Of a stretch of DNA of 64,000 bases, positions 25,243 to 33,869 are shown one piece after another. The notes beneath the pieces are model-generated. The model was not told where the DNA came from. It searched no databases and worked only from the letters and a program-made list of their open reading frames with translations. This stretch comes from WVYX01 sp039587315 (GTDB lineage: Bacteria; Gemmatimonadota; Gemmatimonadetes; Gemmatimonadales; GWC2-71-9). Numbering within the stretch: the first letter of the stretch is position 1; each line of letters starts with the position of its first letter. The stretch covers positions 1-64,000 of the forward strand of contig JBDHIS010000015.1 in NCBI GenBank assembly GCA_039587315.1, read 5' to 3'. Both the position numbers and the translations under genes were made by a program.

Positions 25243-26319
25243 ATGAAACGCTCTCTCATACTCACAGCCATCGTGCTGGCGACGTTCCTTGCCGCCTGCA
25301 CTGACGCGGTCGACCCGCGACAGGGGGAGGACGTCGTGGTCCTCACCCGCAACGTCTACGTGGGCGCGGACGTGGACCAGGTGCTGCTTGCCGAAACGCC
25401 GGAGCAGTTGCTGGCACGGGTGGAAGCTGCGTGGCAGCAGCTGGTGGCGACGGACTTCACCGAGCGGGCCGAGGCGCTCGCGGACGAGATCATGGAGGTC
25501 GACCCGCACGTGGTCGGGCTGCAGGAGATCACGACGTTCAGGACCCAGTCACCGGGCGACGCCGTCGTTGGCGGCACCGTCCCGGCCGAGGAGGTCGTGT
25601 GGGATTACCTGGAAATCCTCATGGCCGAGCTGGGGGAGCGAGGGCTGGACTACGAGGTGGCGGGCCTGATCCAGAACACCGACGTGGAACTGCCGCGCGC
25701 CAACGTCACGTTCGACGACGTGCGCATGACCGACTACGACGTGGTCCTCGTGCGCGGAGACGTCGGCTACTCCAACGTGGAGGCCGCCAACTACACGTTC
25801 AGGCTACCCGTGCCGACGCCGGACGGCGGTACCCTGTACCTCCTGCGTGGCTGGATCGCGCTCGACGTGCAGATCGAAGAGCAGACCTACCGCTTTGTGA
25901 ACACGCATCTGGAGCCCGCGGACTACACCGACGAGGTGCAGGCGGCCCAGTTGGCGGAGCTGCTCTTTCTGCTGAGCGAGGAAACCCGTCCCACGATTCT
26001 GGTGGGGGACCTGAACTCACCCGCGGATGGGAGCGGGACCCCGACGTACGGGAAACTGATGGACGCCGGGTTCGTCGATGCCTGGATCCAAGGCGGTACC
26101 GAGGGGGAGACGGGGATGACCAGCTCCCACGCCCTCGATCTGCGGAACGGGACCGTGAACCTGACGCAGAGAATCGACTTCGTCCTCGTCAGGAACGCCG
26201 ACCCGGTGGAGGTAGTTGCCTGGGTGGTGGGCGATGAGTTGGGCGACCGCACCTCCTCCGGAATGTGGCCGTCCGACCACGCCGGAGCCGCGGCCCGGAT
26301 CACGTTCGCCGTGCAGTAG
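25243..26319 (+). CDS. Endonuclease/exonuclease/phosphatase-family lipoprotein
   Basis: A 358-residue exported protein. The signal peptide ends in a lipobox (FLAAC, C19). The rest is an EEP fold with N (TRNVYVGAD), the metal Glu in VVGLQEIT, the catalytic pair in VGDLNSPADG, and the C-terminal SDH (WPSDHAGAAA). Such lipoproteins act outside the cytoplasm as nucleases, phosphodiesterases or sphingomyelinase-like enzymes; the substrate is not evident. The start has an excellent GAGGAGGTC site. A clear terminator follows at 26348-26374. Confidence 0.88.
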   Translation: MKRSLILTAIVLATFLAACTDAVDPRQGEDVVVLTRNVYVGADVDQVLLAETPEQLLARVEAAWQQLVATDFTERAEALADEIMEVDPHVVGLQEITTFRTQSPGDAVVGGTVPAEEVVWDYLEILMAELGERGLDYEVAGLIQNTDVELPRANVTFDDVRMTDYDVVLVRGDVGYSNVEAANYTFRLPVPTPDGGTLYLLRGWIALDVQIEEQTYRFVNTHLEPADYTDEVQAAQLAELLFLLSEETRPTILVGDLNSPADGSGTPTYGKLMDAGFVDAWIQGGTEGETGMTSSHALDLRNGTVNLTQRIDFVLVRNADPVEVVAWVVGDELGDRTSSGMWPSDHAGAAARITFAVQ

Positions 26320-26347
26320 TCCCCTAGTGCGGATCGAATGAGACGCG

Positions 26348-26374
26348 GGGCGGCCCTCCAGGGGGCCGCCCTTT
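26348..26374 (+). terminator. Rho-independent terminator after the EEP gene
   Basis: Nine-bp arms (GGGCGGCCC / GGGCCGCCC), loop TCCAGG, then TTT. It lies 28 bases after the stop at 26319. Confidence 0.75.
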
Positions 26375-26409
26375 GCCGTTGCCGGGAGCGTCGATAGCTT
26401 TCGCCCGGT

Positions 26410-27045
26410 ATGGCAAGTCCACTCTTCGTCGTCGCAATCGTATTCGCGGTTCTGGCGGTCGCGCTCTTCCTCGGTGGGCTGTTCGCGATTCGCAAGGGGC
26501 GGATCTTCGGCACCGCGATGAGCCTGGCGGTGGCGCTCCTGCTTCTCAGCTTGGCCGGTCTGTTCGCCACGCTGGCCGTCGCGACCCAGGGCTACCGCGC
26601 ATTCACCCGCGAGGAAGTCGTGGCGGTGGTGGACACCCGCCCGACCGGCGACCAGAGCTTCAACGCCACGTTTCGATTTCCCGACGGCAGCGAGCAGACC
26701 TTCAGTCTGGCAGGCGACGAGTTCTACGTGGACGCCCACATCCTCAAGTGGAGGCCATTGGCCAACGTGCTCGGACTCCACACCGCGTACGAGCTGGACC
26801 GCGTCGCCGGCCGCTACCTGAGCCTGCGCGACGAGCAAGACAAGCCCCGCACTGTATTCTCCCTGGGGGAGGGCCAACCCGTCATCCCGTTCGACGTGCT
26901 GCGAGATTTCCCGCTGTTCAAACCGCTCGTGGATGCTGAGTACGGCTCGGCCACGTTCATGCTGGCCGACGAGCGGTCCCGCTTCGAGGTGCTGGTCAGC
27001 ACCTCCGGACTCCTTGTGCGCTCGGTCGAGGACCCGGAGTCCTGA
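26410..27045 (+). CDS. Two-helix membrane protein of unknown function
   Basis: A 211-residue protein. Two N-terminal transmembrane helices (about residues 4-26 and 37-60) are followed by a soluble β-rich domain (about 65-205) beginning YRAFTREEVVAVVDTRPTG. I recognise the layout from proteins annotated only as 'cation/multidrug efflux pump' or hypothetical, and no transport motif is visible. The topology suggests a periplasmic domain. It starts 36 bases after a terminator, so it has its own promoter or forms a transcript with the DUF1579-like gene 27 bases downstream. Confidence 0.7.
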   Translation: MASPLFVVAIVFAVLAVALFLGGLFAIRKGRIFGTAMSLAVALLLLSLAGLFATLAVATQGYRAFTREEVVAVVDTRPTGDQSFNATFRFPDGSEQTFSLAGDEFYVDAHILKWRPLANVLGLHTAYELDRVAGRYLSLRDEQDKPRTVFSLGEGQPVIPFDVLRDFPLFKPLVDAEYGSATFMLADERSRFEVLVSTSGLLVRSVEDPES

Positions 27046-27072
27046 GTCGATCGCTCCTGAAGGAGTCTTTAA

Positions 27073-27615
27073 ATGTCGCTTAACGCTCGGATCATAGTCG
27101 TGGCGGTAGCCTCATTCGCTGTCCTGGCGCCGCCCCGCGCGGGAGCTCAGGAGGCGCCGCCGGCCGCCCCGTGCGAGGCCGATTCGGCCTACCGGCAGTT
27201 CGATTTTTGGGTGGGTGAGTGGGACGTGTTCACTCCCAATGACGAGAAGGCGGGCACCAACCGGATCGAGAAACTCCTGGGCGGGTGCCTCTTGCTGGAG
27301 AGCTGGACGGGAGCGAGCGGGAGCGAAGGCAAGAGCATCAACTACTACGACCCCATCCGAAAGCGGTGGGTGCAGACGTGGGTGGATGGGCAGGGCGGAA
27401 TCATCTCCGTGGAGGGCGCGCTCGAGGCGGGTGCCATGCGCTTCGAGGGCGAGCACCTCTATTCCGACGGTCGGCGGGAGCTCTTCCGCATGACTTTCAC
27501 ACTGCAGGAAGACGGTTCGGTCCGCCAGTTCATCGAGCAATCGAGGGACGGCGGTGATTCGTGGTACGTATGGTTCGACGGTAGGTACGTGAGGGCGGGA
27601 ACGAACGGAGCCTAG
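27073..27615 (+). CDS. Secreted DUF1579-like protein
   Basis: A 180-residue exported protein: a signal peptide (residues 1-25, ending AGAQ) then a lipocalin-like β-barrel. FDFWVGEWDVF, KLLGGCLLLESWTGASG, INYYDPIRKRWVQTWVD and SRDGGDSWYVWFDGRY are the family blocks of the DUF1579-type proteins. They are thought to bind small molecules, but no function is proven. A strong AAGGAG precedes the start codon. It lies 24 bases upstream of gdhA, perhaps only by chance. Confidence 0.78.
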   Translation: MSLNARIIVVAVASFAVLAPPRAGAQEAPPAAPCEADSAYRQFDFWVGEWDVFTPNDEKAGTNRIEKLLGGCLLLESWTGASGSEGKSINYYDPIRKRWVQTWVDGQGGIISVEGALEAGAMRFEGEHLYSDGRRELFRMTFTLQEDGSVRQFIEQSRDGGDSWYVWFDGRYVRAGTNGA

Positions 27616-27639
27616 CGGCTCCCATGGGAGGGAATCTTC

Positions 27640-29001
27640 ATGAGCGACTACGTCTCGCAACTGATGGCGAGCGTCAAGGCGAAGAATCCGGCTGAGCCCG
27701 AATTCCACCAGGCGGTCCACGAGGTCGCCGAGTCGGTTCAGCTGGTCTACGATCGTCATCCCGAATACCAGGCGGCCAAGGTCCTCGAGCGGATCATCGA
27801 GCCTGAGCGGGTGATCCTGTTCCGTGTCCCCTGGGTCGACGACCAGGGCGGGATCCAGATCAACAAGGGATTCCGCATCGAGATGAACAGCGCGATCGGA
27901 CCCTACAAGGGCGGCCTGCGCTTTCACCCCTCGGTGAATCTCGGCATCCTCAAGTTCCTGGCGTTCGAGCAGGTGTTCAAGAACGCGCTCACGACCCTTC
28001 CGATGGGCGGGGGCAAGGGCGGATCCGACTTCGATCCGAAGGGCAAGAGCGATGCCGAAGTGATGCGCTTCTGCCAGAGCTTCATGACAGAGCTGCAGCG
28101 GCACATCGGACCCAACACGGACGTCCCGGCGGGAGACATCGGCGTGGGCGGACGCGAGATCGGGTTCATGTTCGGCCAGTACAAGCGGATTCGGGACGAG
28201 TTTACCGGCGTGCTCACGGGCAAGGGGCTCAACTGGGGCGGTTCGCTGATTCGGCCCGAGGCCACCGGCTACGGAGCGGTGTATTTCGCAGCCGAGATGC
28301 TGGCGACGCGCAACGAGACCCTCGAGGGCAAGACCTGCCTGGTGTCGGGAAGCGGCAACGTCTCGCAGTACACCTGCGAGAAGCTCATCGAGCTCGGAGC
28401 GAAGCCCGTCACGTTGTCGGACTCTTCGGGCTACATCCACGACCCCGACGGCATCGACGCGAAGAAGCTGGCGTTCGTGATGGAGCTCAAGAACGTGAAG
28501 CGCGGCCGTATCAAGGAATACGCCGACAAGTTCAAGAGCGCGACGTATACCGAGGTCAACGCAAAGCAGGACCACAACCCGCTGTGGGACCACAAGGCGG
28601 ATTGCGCGTTCCCCTCGGCGACCGAGAACGAGATCATCGCGAAAGACGCCAAGAACCTGCTGAAGAACGGCGTCTACGTGGTATCCGAGGGCGCCAACAT
28701 GCCCACCGTCCCCGACGGTGTGGAGCTGTTCCTGGACAAGGGCATTCTCTACGGGCCCGGTAAGGCCGCCAATGCCGGTGGTGTGGCGGTGTCAGGGCTC
28801 GAGATGGCCCAGAACAGCATGCGTTATTCCTGGACCCGCGAAGAGGTAGACAGCCGGCTCCAACTGATCATGAAGTCGATCCACGAGTCGTGTGTCGAGA
28901 CCGCCGAGAGGTTCGGCGTCAAGGGCAATTACGTCATCGGTGCCAACATCGCGGGGTTCCTGAAGGTGGCCGACTCGATGCTGGATCAGGGAGTGGTCTA
29001 G
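27640..29001 (+). CDS. gdhA: NADP-specific glutamate dehydrogenase
   Basis: A 453-residue hexameric-type GDH that interconverts 2-oxoglutarate plus ammonium with glutamate. The glycine-rich substrate site is PMGGGKGGSDFDPKGKSD (from residue 121, K126 in the catalytic position), followed by RHIGPNTDVPAGDIGVGGREIG. The dinucleotide motif is SGSGNVSQYTCEKL, and DSSGYIHDPDG follows at the β2 end where NADP enzymes carry a Ser. The length fits the small GdhA class. It links nitrogen assimilation to the 2-oxoglutarate pool, which the ferredoxin oxidoreductase at 41-44 kb may also use. GGGAGGG precedes the start. Confidence 0.95.
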   Translation: MSDYVSQLMASVKAKNPAEPEFHQAVHEVAESVQLVYDRHPEYQAAKVLERIIEPERVILFRVPWVDDQGGIQINKGFRIEMNSAIGPYKGGLRFHPSVNLGILKFLAFEQVFKNALTTLPMGGGKGGSDFDPKGKSDAEVMRFCQSFMTELQRHIGPNTDVPAGDIGVGGREIGFMFGQYKRIRDEFTGVLTGKGLNWGGSLIRPEATGYGAVYFAAEMLATRNETLEGKTCLVSGSGNVSQYTCEKLIELGAKPVTLSDSSGYIHDPDGIDAKKLAFVMELKNVKRGRIKEYADKFKSATYTEVNAKQDHNPLWDHKADCAFPSATENEIIAKDAKNLLKNGVYVVSEGANMPTVPDGVELFLDKGILYGPGKAANAGGVAVSGLEMAQNSMRYSWTREEVDSRLQLIMKSIHESCVETAERFGVKGNYVIGANIAGFLKVADSMLDQGVV

Positions 29002-29061
29002 GAGCAGGCGTCCCCCCGCGGCGGTCGAGCGGGAAAAATCAGGGGTTTCCTTGTAGTATGT

Positions 29062-29094
29062 GGCTGTGGGGAGGAGCTTCTCCTCCCCACAGCC
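29062..29094. terminator. Perfect 15-bp hairpin in the gdhA-PEP protein gap
   Basis: Arms GGCTGTGGGGAGGAG and its exact complement enclose a 3-base loop (CTT), 61 bases after the gdhA stop and 24 bases before the next ATG. No U-tract follows. It may terminate gdhA transcripts or act as a leader element of the following gene. Confidence 0.6.
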
Positions 29095-29117
29095 AGCAGG
29101 TCATCAGGGAGATCTCG

Positions 29118-32096
29118 ATGCCCCCAGAGAAGATCGAAGAAAAAGGGCGAGCGGACTACCGGAGCCGGCAGAGCCAGTTCCAGTATCTGATGTCCTATCA
29201 CGTCCAGAACATACTGCTGGTCACGAGCCTCTACGATTCTTTCATCCTGTCCGAGGACGGCAACCTCGGGGAGCTGATCCTCACCGAATTCCTCGATCTC
29301 AATCTGCGGCACACCCCGGAGCTGACTCACGTCTCGACCGGTGAGGGAGCGCTCAAGCTCGCCACCGAGAAGCGGCAGTACGACCTCATCATATCGAGTC
29401 TCAACCTCGGCGACATGACGGTGCTGGAGCTCGCCCAACAGGTCGGAGCGGCCGGGCTGGACATTCCGGTGGTGCTCATGGCCTACGACGCGCGTGAGCT
29501 CAAGGACTTCGTGACGAACAACGACGTTTCCGGGCTGGAGCGGATCTTCCTGTGGCAGGGTGACGTCAAGATCCTGCTGGCGATCGTCAAGTACATTGAG
29601 GACCGCAGGAACCTCCCGCACGACACAGGCGAGGCCGGCGTCCCGGCGATCATCGTGGTTGAGGACAAGCCCCGATACTACTCCTCGTTCCTTCCCGTGA
29701 TCTACAGCGAGTTGATGCTCCACGCCCACAACTTGATGCCGGAGGGGCTGAACCGGGCGCACAAGCTGATGCGGATCCGGGCGAGGCCCAAGATCCTCCT
29801 GTGCCAGACCTACGAGGAGGCGTGGGGGTTCATAAGCGAGTACCCCGACGAGATCCTGGGTGTCATATCGGACATAGAGTTCCCGCGGGATGGTGAGCTG
29901 GATCCGCTAGCCGGAGTCGAACTGGCACTCCAGGTCAGGTCTCTGCGCCACGACATCCCGATCATGCTGCAGTCGGGCAGGCCCGAGAACGAGGATTTCG
30001 CTCGCCAGGCCGGAGCCTCGTTCCTGCTGAAGAACTCGCCGTTGCTCCTCCAGCAGCTGCGCGACTTCATGTCGGACGGGTTCGGGTTCGGCGACTTCGT
30101 GTTCCGGCTCAGGGATGGGACGGAAGTGGACCGTGCCACGGACCTGCAGACCCTGATCGAGAAACTGTGGACGGTTCCCGCCGAGAGCATCGCGTACCAC
30201 GCCGAGGGGAACCACTTCTCCCGCTGGCTGAAGACCCGCACGGAATTCGCTCTGGCAGAGAGCCTCCGGCCCTGGAAGTTGTCCGATTTCGACGGCGTGG
30301 AGGAGTTGCGCCATTACCTGATTCGCTCGATCGAGGTTTACCGTCGCGAGCAGAATCGCGGAGTGGTGGTGGACTTCGAGCGGGACCGATTCGACGGGAG
30401 CGTACCGTTCACGCGGATCGGTTCGGGTTCGATGGGAGGCAAGGCCCGGGGCCTCGCTTTCGTCAACTATCTGCTCAAGGACGCGTATGCGTTCTCCCAG
30501 TTCCCCGGCGTGCGCATCAACGTCCCCCCGTCGAACGCGCTGGGTACGGACGTGTTCGACGACTTCCTGGATCGGAACGGTCTCCGCGACTTCGCCATCG
30601 AGTGCACGGACGACAGCGAGTTACTGACACGCTTCCTCGCGGGTCGCTTCCCCTCGTCGGTTGAGCGGGACCTGGCCGTGTTCCTGAGGCACATGAAGCG
30701 CCCGCTGGCCGTGCGGTCGTCCAGCCTGCTCGAGGACAACCAGTACCAGCCGTTCGCCGGGATCTATCAGACCTTCATGCTGCCGAACAACCACGGCGAT
30801 CTCGACATTCGGCTGGCGCAGCTCATGGGCGCAATAGCACGGGTGTACGCCTCGACCTTCTCCGGCCACGCGAAGGCTTACCTGGATGCCACTCCGTACA
30901 GGCTGGAAGAGGAGAAGATGGCCGTGATCATCCAGGAGATGGTCGGGGCGCAGCACAACGGAGTCTTCTACCCCGACTTCGCTGGTGTCGCTCGGTCGCA
31001 CAACTTCTATCCGCTGCCACCGTTCACCTCCCGGGACGGTATAGCCGCAGTGGCGCTCGGACTCGGCCGCACCGTGATGGACGGCGAGCGCTGCCTCCGC
31101 TTCTGCCCCCGTTACCCGCGGCATGTGCTGCAGTTCTCATCGGTGGAGGAGTTCCTCGAGCAGTCCCAGAGAGAGTTCTGGGCGCTCGATCTCGGTGACG
31201 ATCCAGCGGGGGTCCACGACCCAGAGGACAACCGGATGGTCCGGTTCGGTTTGGACCGAGCCGAGTCGGACGGCACTCTGCTGGCGCTCGGGTCGACGTT
31301 CTCTCCCGAGAACGACGCCGTCTACGATGGCTTGTCCCGCCCCGGTGTGCGGCTCGTGAGCTTCGCTCCGGTGCTGAAGCACCAGCAGTTCCCCTTGGCG
31401 GAAGTCCTGGACTACCTGATGGAGCTCGGTGAGCAGGGCACGAGCGCCCCGGTGGAGATCGAGTTCGCCGTCAACCTCTCGACGCCTCCGGGTGAGCCCA
31501 AGGACTTCGGCTTCCTTCAGATGCGGCCGCTCGCCGTGTCACGGGAGTTCGAGGAGCTCAAGATCGGCGACGTGGACCGCGACGAGTTGGTCGTAGAGAG
31601 TCCATTGGTTCTGGGGCACGGGAAGATCGACGACATTCGTGACGTCATATTCGTCGACAAGCGTCGTTTCGAGCGCTCGATGAGTCACGAAGCGGCCAGC
31701 GCGGTGACGATGCTGAACGCGGAGCTCAAGGCGAAGGGTGTCCCCTACCTCCTGATAGGCGTCGGACGCTGGGGCTCCACCGACCCCTGGCTCGGAATCC
31801 CCATCGCCTGGGACCAGATTGCCGGTGTGCGGGTGATAGTGGAGGCGGGATTCAAGGACCTCCGCGTCACGCCATCCCAGGGTACGCACTTCTTCCAGAA
31901 CTTGACGTCGAACAACGTCGGGTATTTCACCGTGAACCAGGATGCCGGCGAGGGGTTCGTGGACTGGGATTGGCTCGTCGATCAGCAAGCTGTTACGGAG
32001 AGCGGCACCGTGCGGCATCTGACATTGGATGAGCCGCTCGTGATCACGATGAACGGCAAGTCGAATCGAGGGGTGATCTACAAGCCCCGGCGGTGA
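29118..32096 (+). CDS. Double-receiver protein fused to a PEP/pyruvate-binding (PPDK N-terminal) domain
   Basis: A 992-residue cytosolic protein. A first receiver-like domain (about residues 30-150) has Ser in place of the phospho-acceptor (LIISSLNL). A second (about 175-330) keeps it (VISDIEFP, then IMLQSGRP). After a linker, a PPDK_N ATP/PEP-binding domain starts at about 436 (GSGSMGGKARGL) with RPLAVRSSSLLEDN at about 531. The phospho-His swivel domain and the C-terminal PEP barrel are absent, so it cannot be an ordinary PEP synthase or PPDK. Such proteins occur in Bacteroidota and relatives as 'PEP/pyruvate-binding domain-containing'; they may transfer phosphate to a partner. ATG 29118 follows AGGGAG. 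Confidence 0.82.
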   Translation: MPPEKIEEKGRADYRSRQSQFQYLMSYHVQNILLVTSLYDSFILSEDGNLGELILTEFLDLNLRHTPELTHVSTGEGALKLATEKRQYDLIISSLNLGDMTVLELAQQVGAAGLDIPVVLMAYDARELKDFVTNNDVSGLERIFLWQGDVKILLAIVKYIEDRRNLPHDTGEAGVPAIIVVEDKPRYYSSFLPVIYSELMLHAHNLMPEGLNRAHKLMRIRARPKILLCQTYEEAWGFISEYPDEILGVISDIEFPRDGELDPLAGVELALQVRSLRHDIPIMLQSGRPENEDFARQAGASFLLKNSPLLLQQLRDFMSDGFGFGDFVFRLRDGTEVDRATDLQTLIEKLWTVPAESIAYHAEGNHFSRWLKTRTEFALAESLRPWKLSDFDGVEELRHYLIRSIEVYRREQNRGVVVDFERDRFDGSVPFTRIGSGSMGGKARGLAFVNYLLKDAYAFSQFPGVRINVPPSNALGTDVFDDFLDRNGLRDFAIECTDDSELLTRFLAGRFPSSVERDLAVFLRHMKRPLAVRSSSLLEDNQYQPFAGIYQTFMLPNNHGDLDIRLAQLMGAIARVYASTFSGHAKAYLDATPYRLEEEKMAVIIQEMVGAQHNGVFYPDFAGVARSHNFYPLPPFTSRDGIAAVALGLGRTVMDGERCLRFCPRYPRHVLQFSSVEEFLEQSQREFWALDLGDDPAGVHDPEDNRMVRFGLDRAESDGTLLALGSTFSPENDAVYDGLSRPGVRLVSFAPVLKHQQFPLAEVLDYLMELGEQGTSAPVEIEFAVNLSTPPGEPKDFGFLQMRPLAVSREFEELKIGDVDRDELVVESPLVLGHGKIDDIRDVIFVDKRRFERSMSHEAASAVTMLNAELKAKGVPYLLIGVGRWGSTDPWLGIPIAWDQIAGVRVIVEAGFKDLRVTPSQGTHFFQNLTSNNVGYFTVNQDAGEGFVDWDWLVDQQAVTESGTVRHLTLDEPLVITMNGKSNRGVIYKPRR

Positions 32097-32097
32097 G

Positions 32098-32733
32098 TCA
32101 GGGTAGCCCCAGCAGCTTGTGCACCTGCAGGCTCAGGCGCCAATGAGGGTGCTCGAGGCAGTACTCCCTGGTCAACTCGGTGTTGCGCTCGATCTCGGCG
32201 CCGTCCATCGGCTGCAGGTAGAAGTGTGAGAAGTCGAGGTTCTCGTACCGCTCCGTTTCGGCACCCTCCTGGGGATACACCAGTTTCAGCTCATCGCCTT
32301 CGACCTGCACCAGCTCCGCGCCGGCTTTCGGGCTCACGCAGATCCAGTCCAGCCCGGCCGGCGCCGCGATGGTGCCGTTTGTCTCGACGGCCACCTCGAA
32401 TCCCTCGCGCTGCAGCGCTCCGATCAGGACGTCGTCCAGTTGGAGCAGCGGTTCGCCGCCGGTGCACACCACGTACGGCCGTCCCGCTTGTTCGCCGGGC
32501 CACGAGCGAGCGACTACCTCGGCGAGGTCGGCCGCACTCGAGAACCGGCCGCCTCCGGGTCCATCCGTGCCGAAGAAGTCGGTGTCGCAAAACCGGCAGA
32601 TGGCGTCGGCGCGGTCCGCTTCCCGCCCCGTCCACAGGTTGCACCCGGCAAAGCGGAGCAGCACGGCAGGGCGGCCGGTGTGGAATCCCTCTCCCTGCAG
32701 CGTGTAGTAGACGGTCTTGACCTGGTACGTCAT
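32098..32733 (-). CDS. queE: 7-carboxy-7-deazaguanine synthase
   Basis: A 211-residue radical SAM enzyme that contracts 6-carboxytetrahydropterin to CDG in preQ0/queuosine synthesis. The cluster cysteines are C31-x14-C46-x2-C49 (CNLWTG...CRFCD), the expanded motif seen in many QueE enzymes in place of CxxxCxxC. VCTGGEPLLQ and VETNGT are the SAM-contact segments, and TLQGEGFHTGRP is the usual start. The ATG overlaps the queC stop (ATGA). The stop is one base from that of the convergent PEP-domain gene. Confidence 0.93.
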   Translation of the reverse strand: MTYQVKTVYYTLQGEGFHTGRPAVLLRFAGCNLWTGREADRADAICRFCDTDFFGTDGPGGGRFSSAADLAEVVARSWPGEQAGRPYVVCTGGEPLLQLDDVLIGALQREGFEVAVETNGTIAAPAGLDWICVSPKAGAELVQVEGDELKLVYPQEGAETERYENLDFSHFYLQPMDGAEIERNTELTREYCLEHPHWRLSLQVHKLLGLP

Positions 32734-33446
32734 CGTCTGAGTTCGGCGGGCCCGTGGTGGTACGGCACCGGATCTGCCACCCCCACCTCCTCGAAGCCCT
32801 TGAGCCTCAGGCGACAGGCGTCGCACCGACCACAAGCTTCGCCGGTGGGCCACGGATCGTAGCAGCTCACAGTGAGCCCGAAGTCAACGCCGAGCTCGAG
32901 GCCCCTGCGGATGATCTCCCGCTTGGTCATGCCGATCAGGGGGGCGTGGACTGTAACCTGCAGAGAGTCTTCGACGGCCGCCTTCGTGGCGAGATTGGCC
33001 ATCCGCTCGAAGGCCTCGATGTACTCGGGACGACAATCCGGGTAGCCTGAGTAGTCGAGCGCGTTGACGCCGATGAAGAGGTCGCCCGTCCCCAGCGTCT
33101 CGGCCCAAGCGAGCGCCAGCGAGAGAAGAACGGTATTGCGTGCCGGCACATAGGTGACGGGGATCTCCTGCCCGGACTGCTTCCCGTCCTTGGGGACCGG
33201 AGTGTCGTCGGTAAGGGCGGATCCGCCGAACCGGCCGAGTTCGACGTGGACTACCGCGTGATCGGACACTCCAAGGGCTCCGGCGACGCGCGCGGCAGCC
33301 TCGAGCTCGACGGCGTGCCGCTGGCCGTACGCCACGCTGAGAGCATATACTTCAAAACCCTCGGCCAGCGCCACGGCGAGCGTGGTGGTCGAGTCGAGTC
33401 CGCCGCTCAACAACACGACGGCTCGCGGACGGGTATCAGACGTCAT
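32730..33446 (-). CDS. queC: 7-cyano-7-deazaguanine (preQ0) synthase
   Basis: A 238-residue ATP-dependent ligase that converts CDG to preQ0 with ammonia. The PP-loop is LSGGLDSTTTLA (residues 13-24) and AYGQRH follows. PVTYVPARNTVLLSLALAWAE and GVNALDYSGYPDCRPEYIEAF are QueC-specific. The four zinc cysteines lie in SCYDPWPTGEACGRCDACRLR. It is first in a queC-queE transcript, divergent from queF with only 18 bases between the start codons. Confidence 0.95.
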   Translation of the reverse strand: MTSDTRPRAVVLLSGGLDSTTTLAVALAEGFEVYALSVAYGQRHAVELEAAARVAGALGVSDHAVVHVELGRFGGSALTDDTPVPKDGKQSGQEIPVTYVPARNTVLLSLALAWAETLGTGDLFIGVNALDYSGYPDCRPEYIEAFERMANLATKAAVEDSLQVTVHAPLIGMTKREIIRRGLELGVDFGLTVSCYDPWPTGEACGRCDACRLRLKGFEEVGVADPVPYHHGPAELRR

Positions 33447-33464
33447 ACGCCATAAGCTAAGCCG

Positions 33465-33863
33465 ATGGACCAGTTGCCACGTACCGGGCCGCTACCGCGG
33501 CCCGAAAACCCGGACCAGGCGAGGGAGTTACTCCGGCAGGAGGCGTTTCCCGCGCCCGACGTCCAGCTGGTGACGCTCGACGCCACCGAGTTCACGGCGA
33601 TCTGTCCCAGGACGGGTCAGCCGGATTTCGGGTCGGTCACGATCGATTACGAGCCGGCCAAACGGTGCCTCGAGTCGAAGGCCCTCAAGTACTACCTCTG
33701 GTCCTACCGAAATGAAGGCGCGTTCTGCGAGACGCTGGCGGAGCGGATCGCCGCCGACGTGGTCTACGCCGTCGATCCCAGGTGGGTCCGGGTTCAGGTG
33801 AACCAGAACGTGCGCGGCGGCATCGCGATCGTCGCCGTGGCGGAGCGAGGGAAGCGGAGCTAG
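33465..33863 (+). CDS. queF: NADPH-dependent preQ0 reductase (nitrile reductase)
   Basis: A 132-residue single-domain (type I) QueF that reduces the nitrile of preQ0 to preQ1. The catalytic C47 and D54 lie in TAICPRTGQPDF with the family spacing of seven. The NADPH-side block is CLESKALKYYLWSYRNEGAF. With queC and queE this gives the last three steps to preQ1; queD and folE are not in the window. The stop lies 6 bases from that of the convergent redoxin gene. Confidence 0.95.
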   Translation: MDQLPRTGPLPRPENPDQARELLRQEAFPAPDVQLVTLDATEFTAICPRTGQPDFGSVTIDYEPAKRCLESKALKYYLWSYRNEGAFCETLAERIAADVVYAVDPRWVRVQVNQNVRGGIAIVAVAERGKRS

Positions 33864-33869
33864 CTCGCC

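Noticed and set aside
27112..28593. Long open frame (493 codons) on the minus strand opposite gdhA
   Set aside because: It is antisense to a gene with clear motifs, has no recognisable domain, and reflects high GC content at third positions. Similar antisense frames at 14753-15805, 20584-21981 and 51452-52516 were rejected for the same reason.
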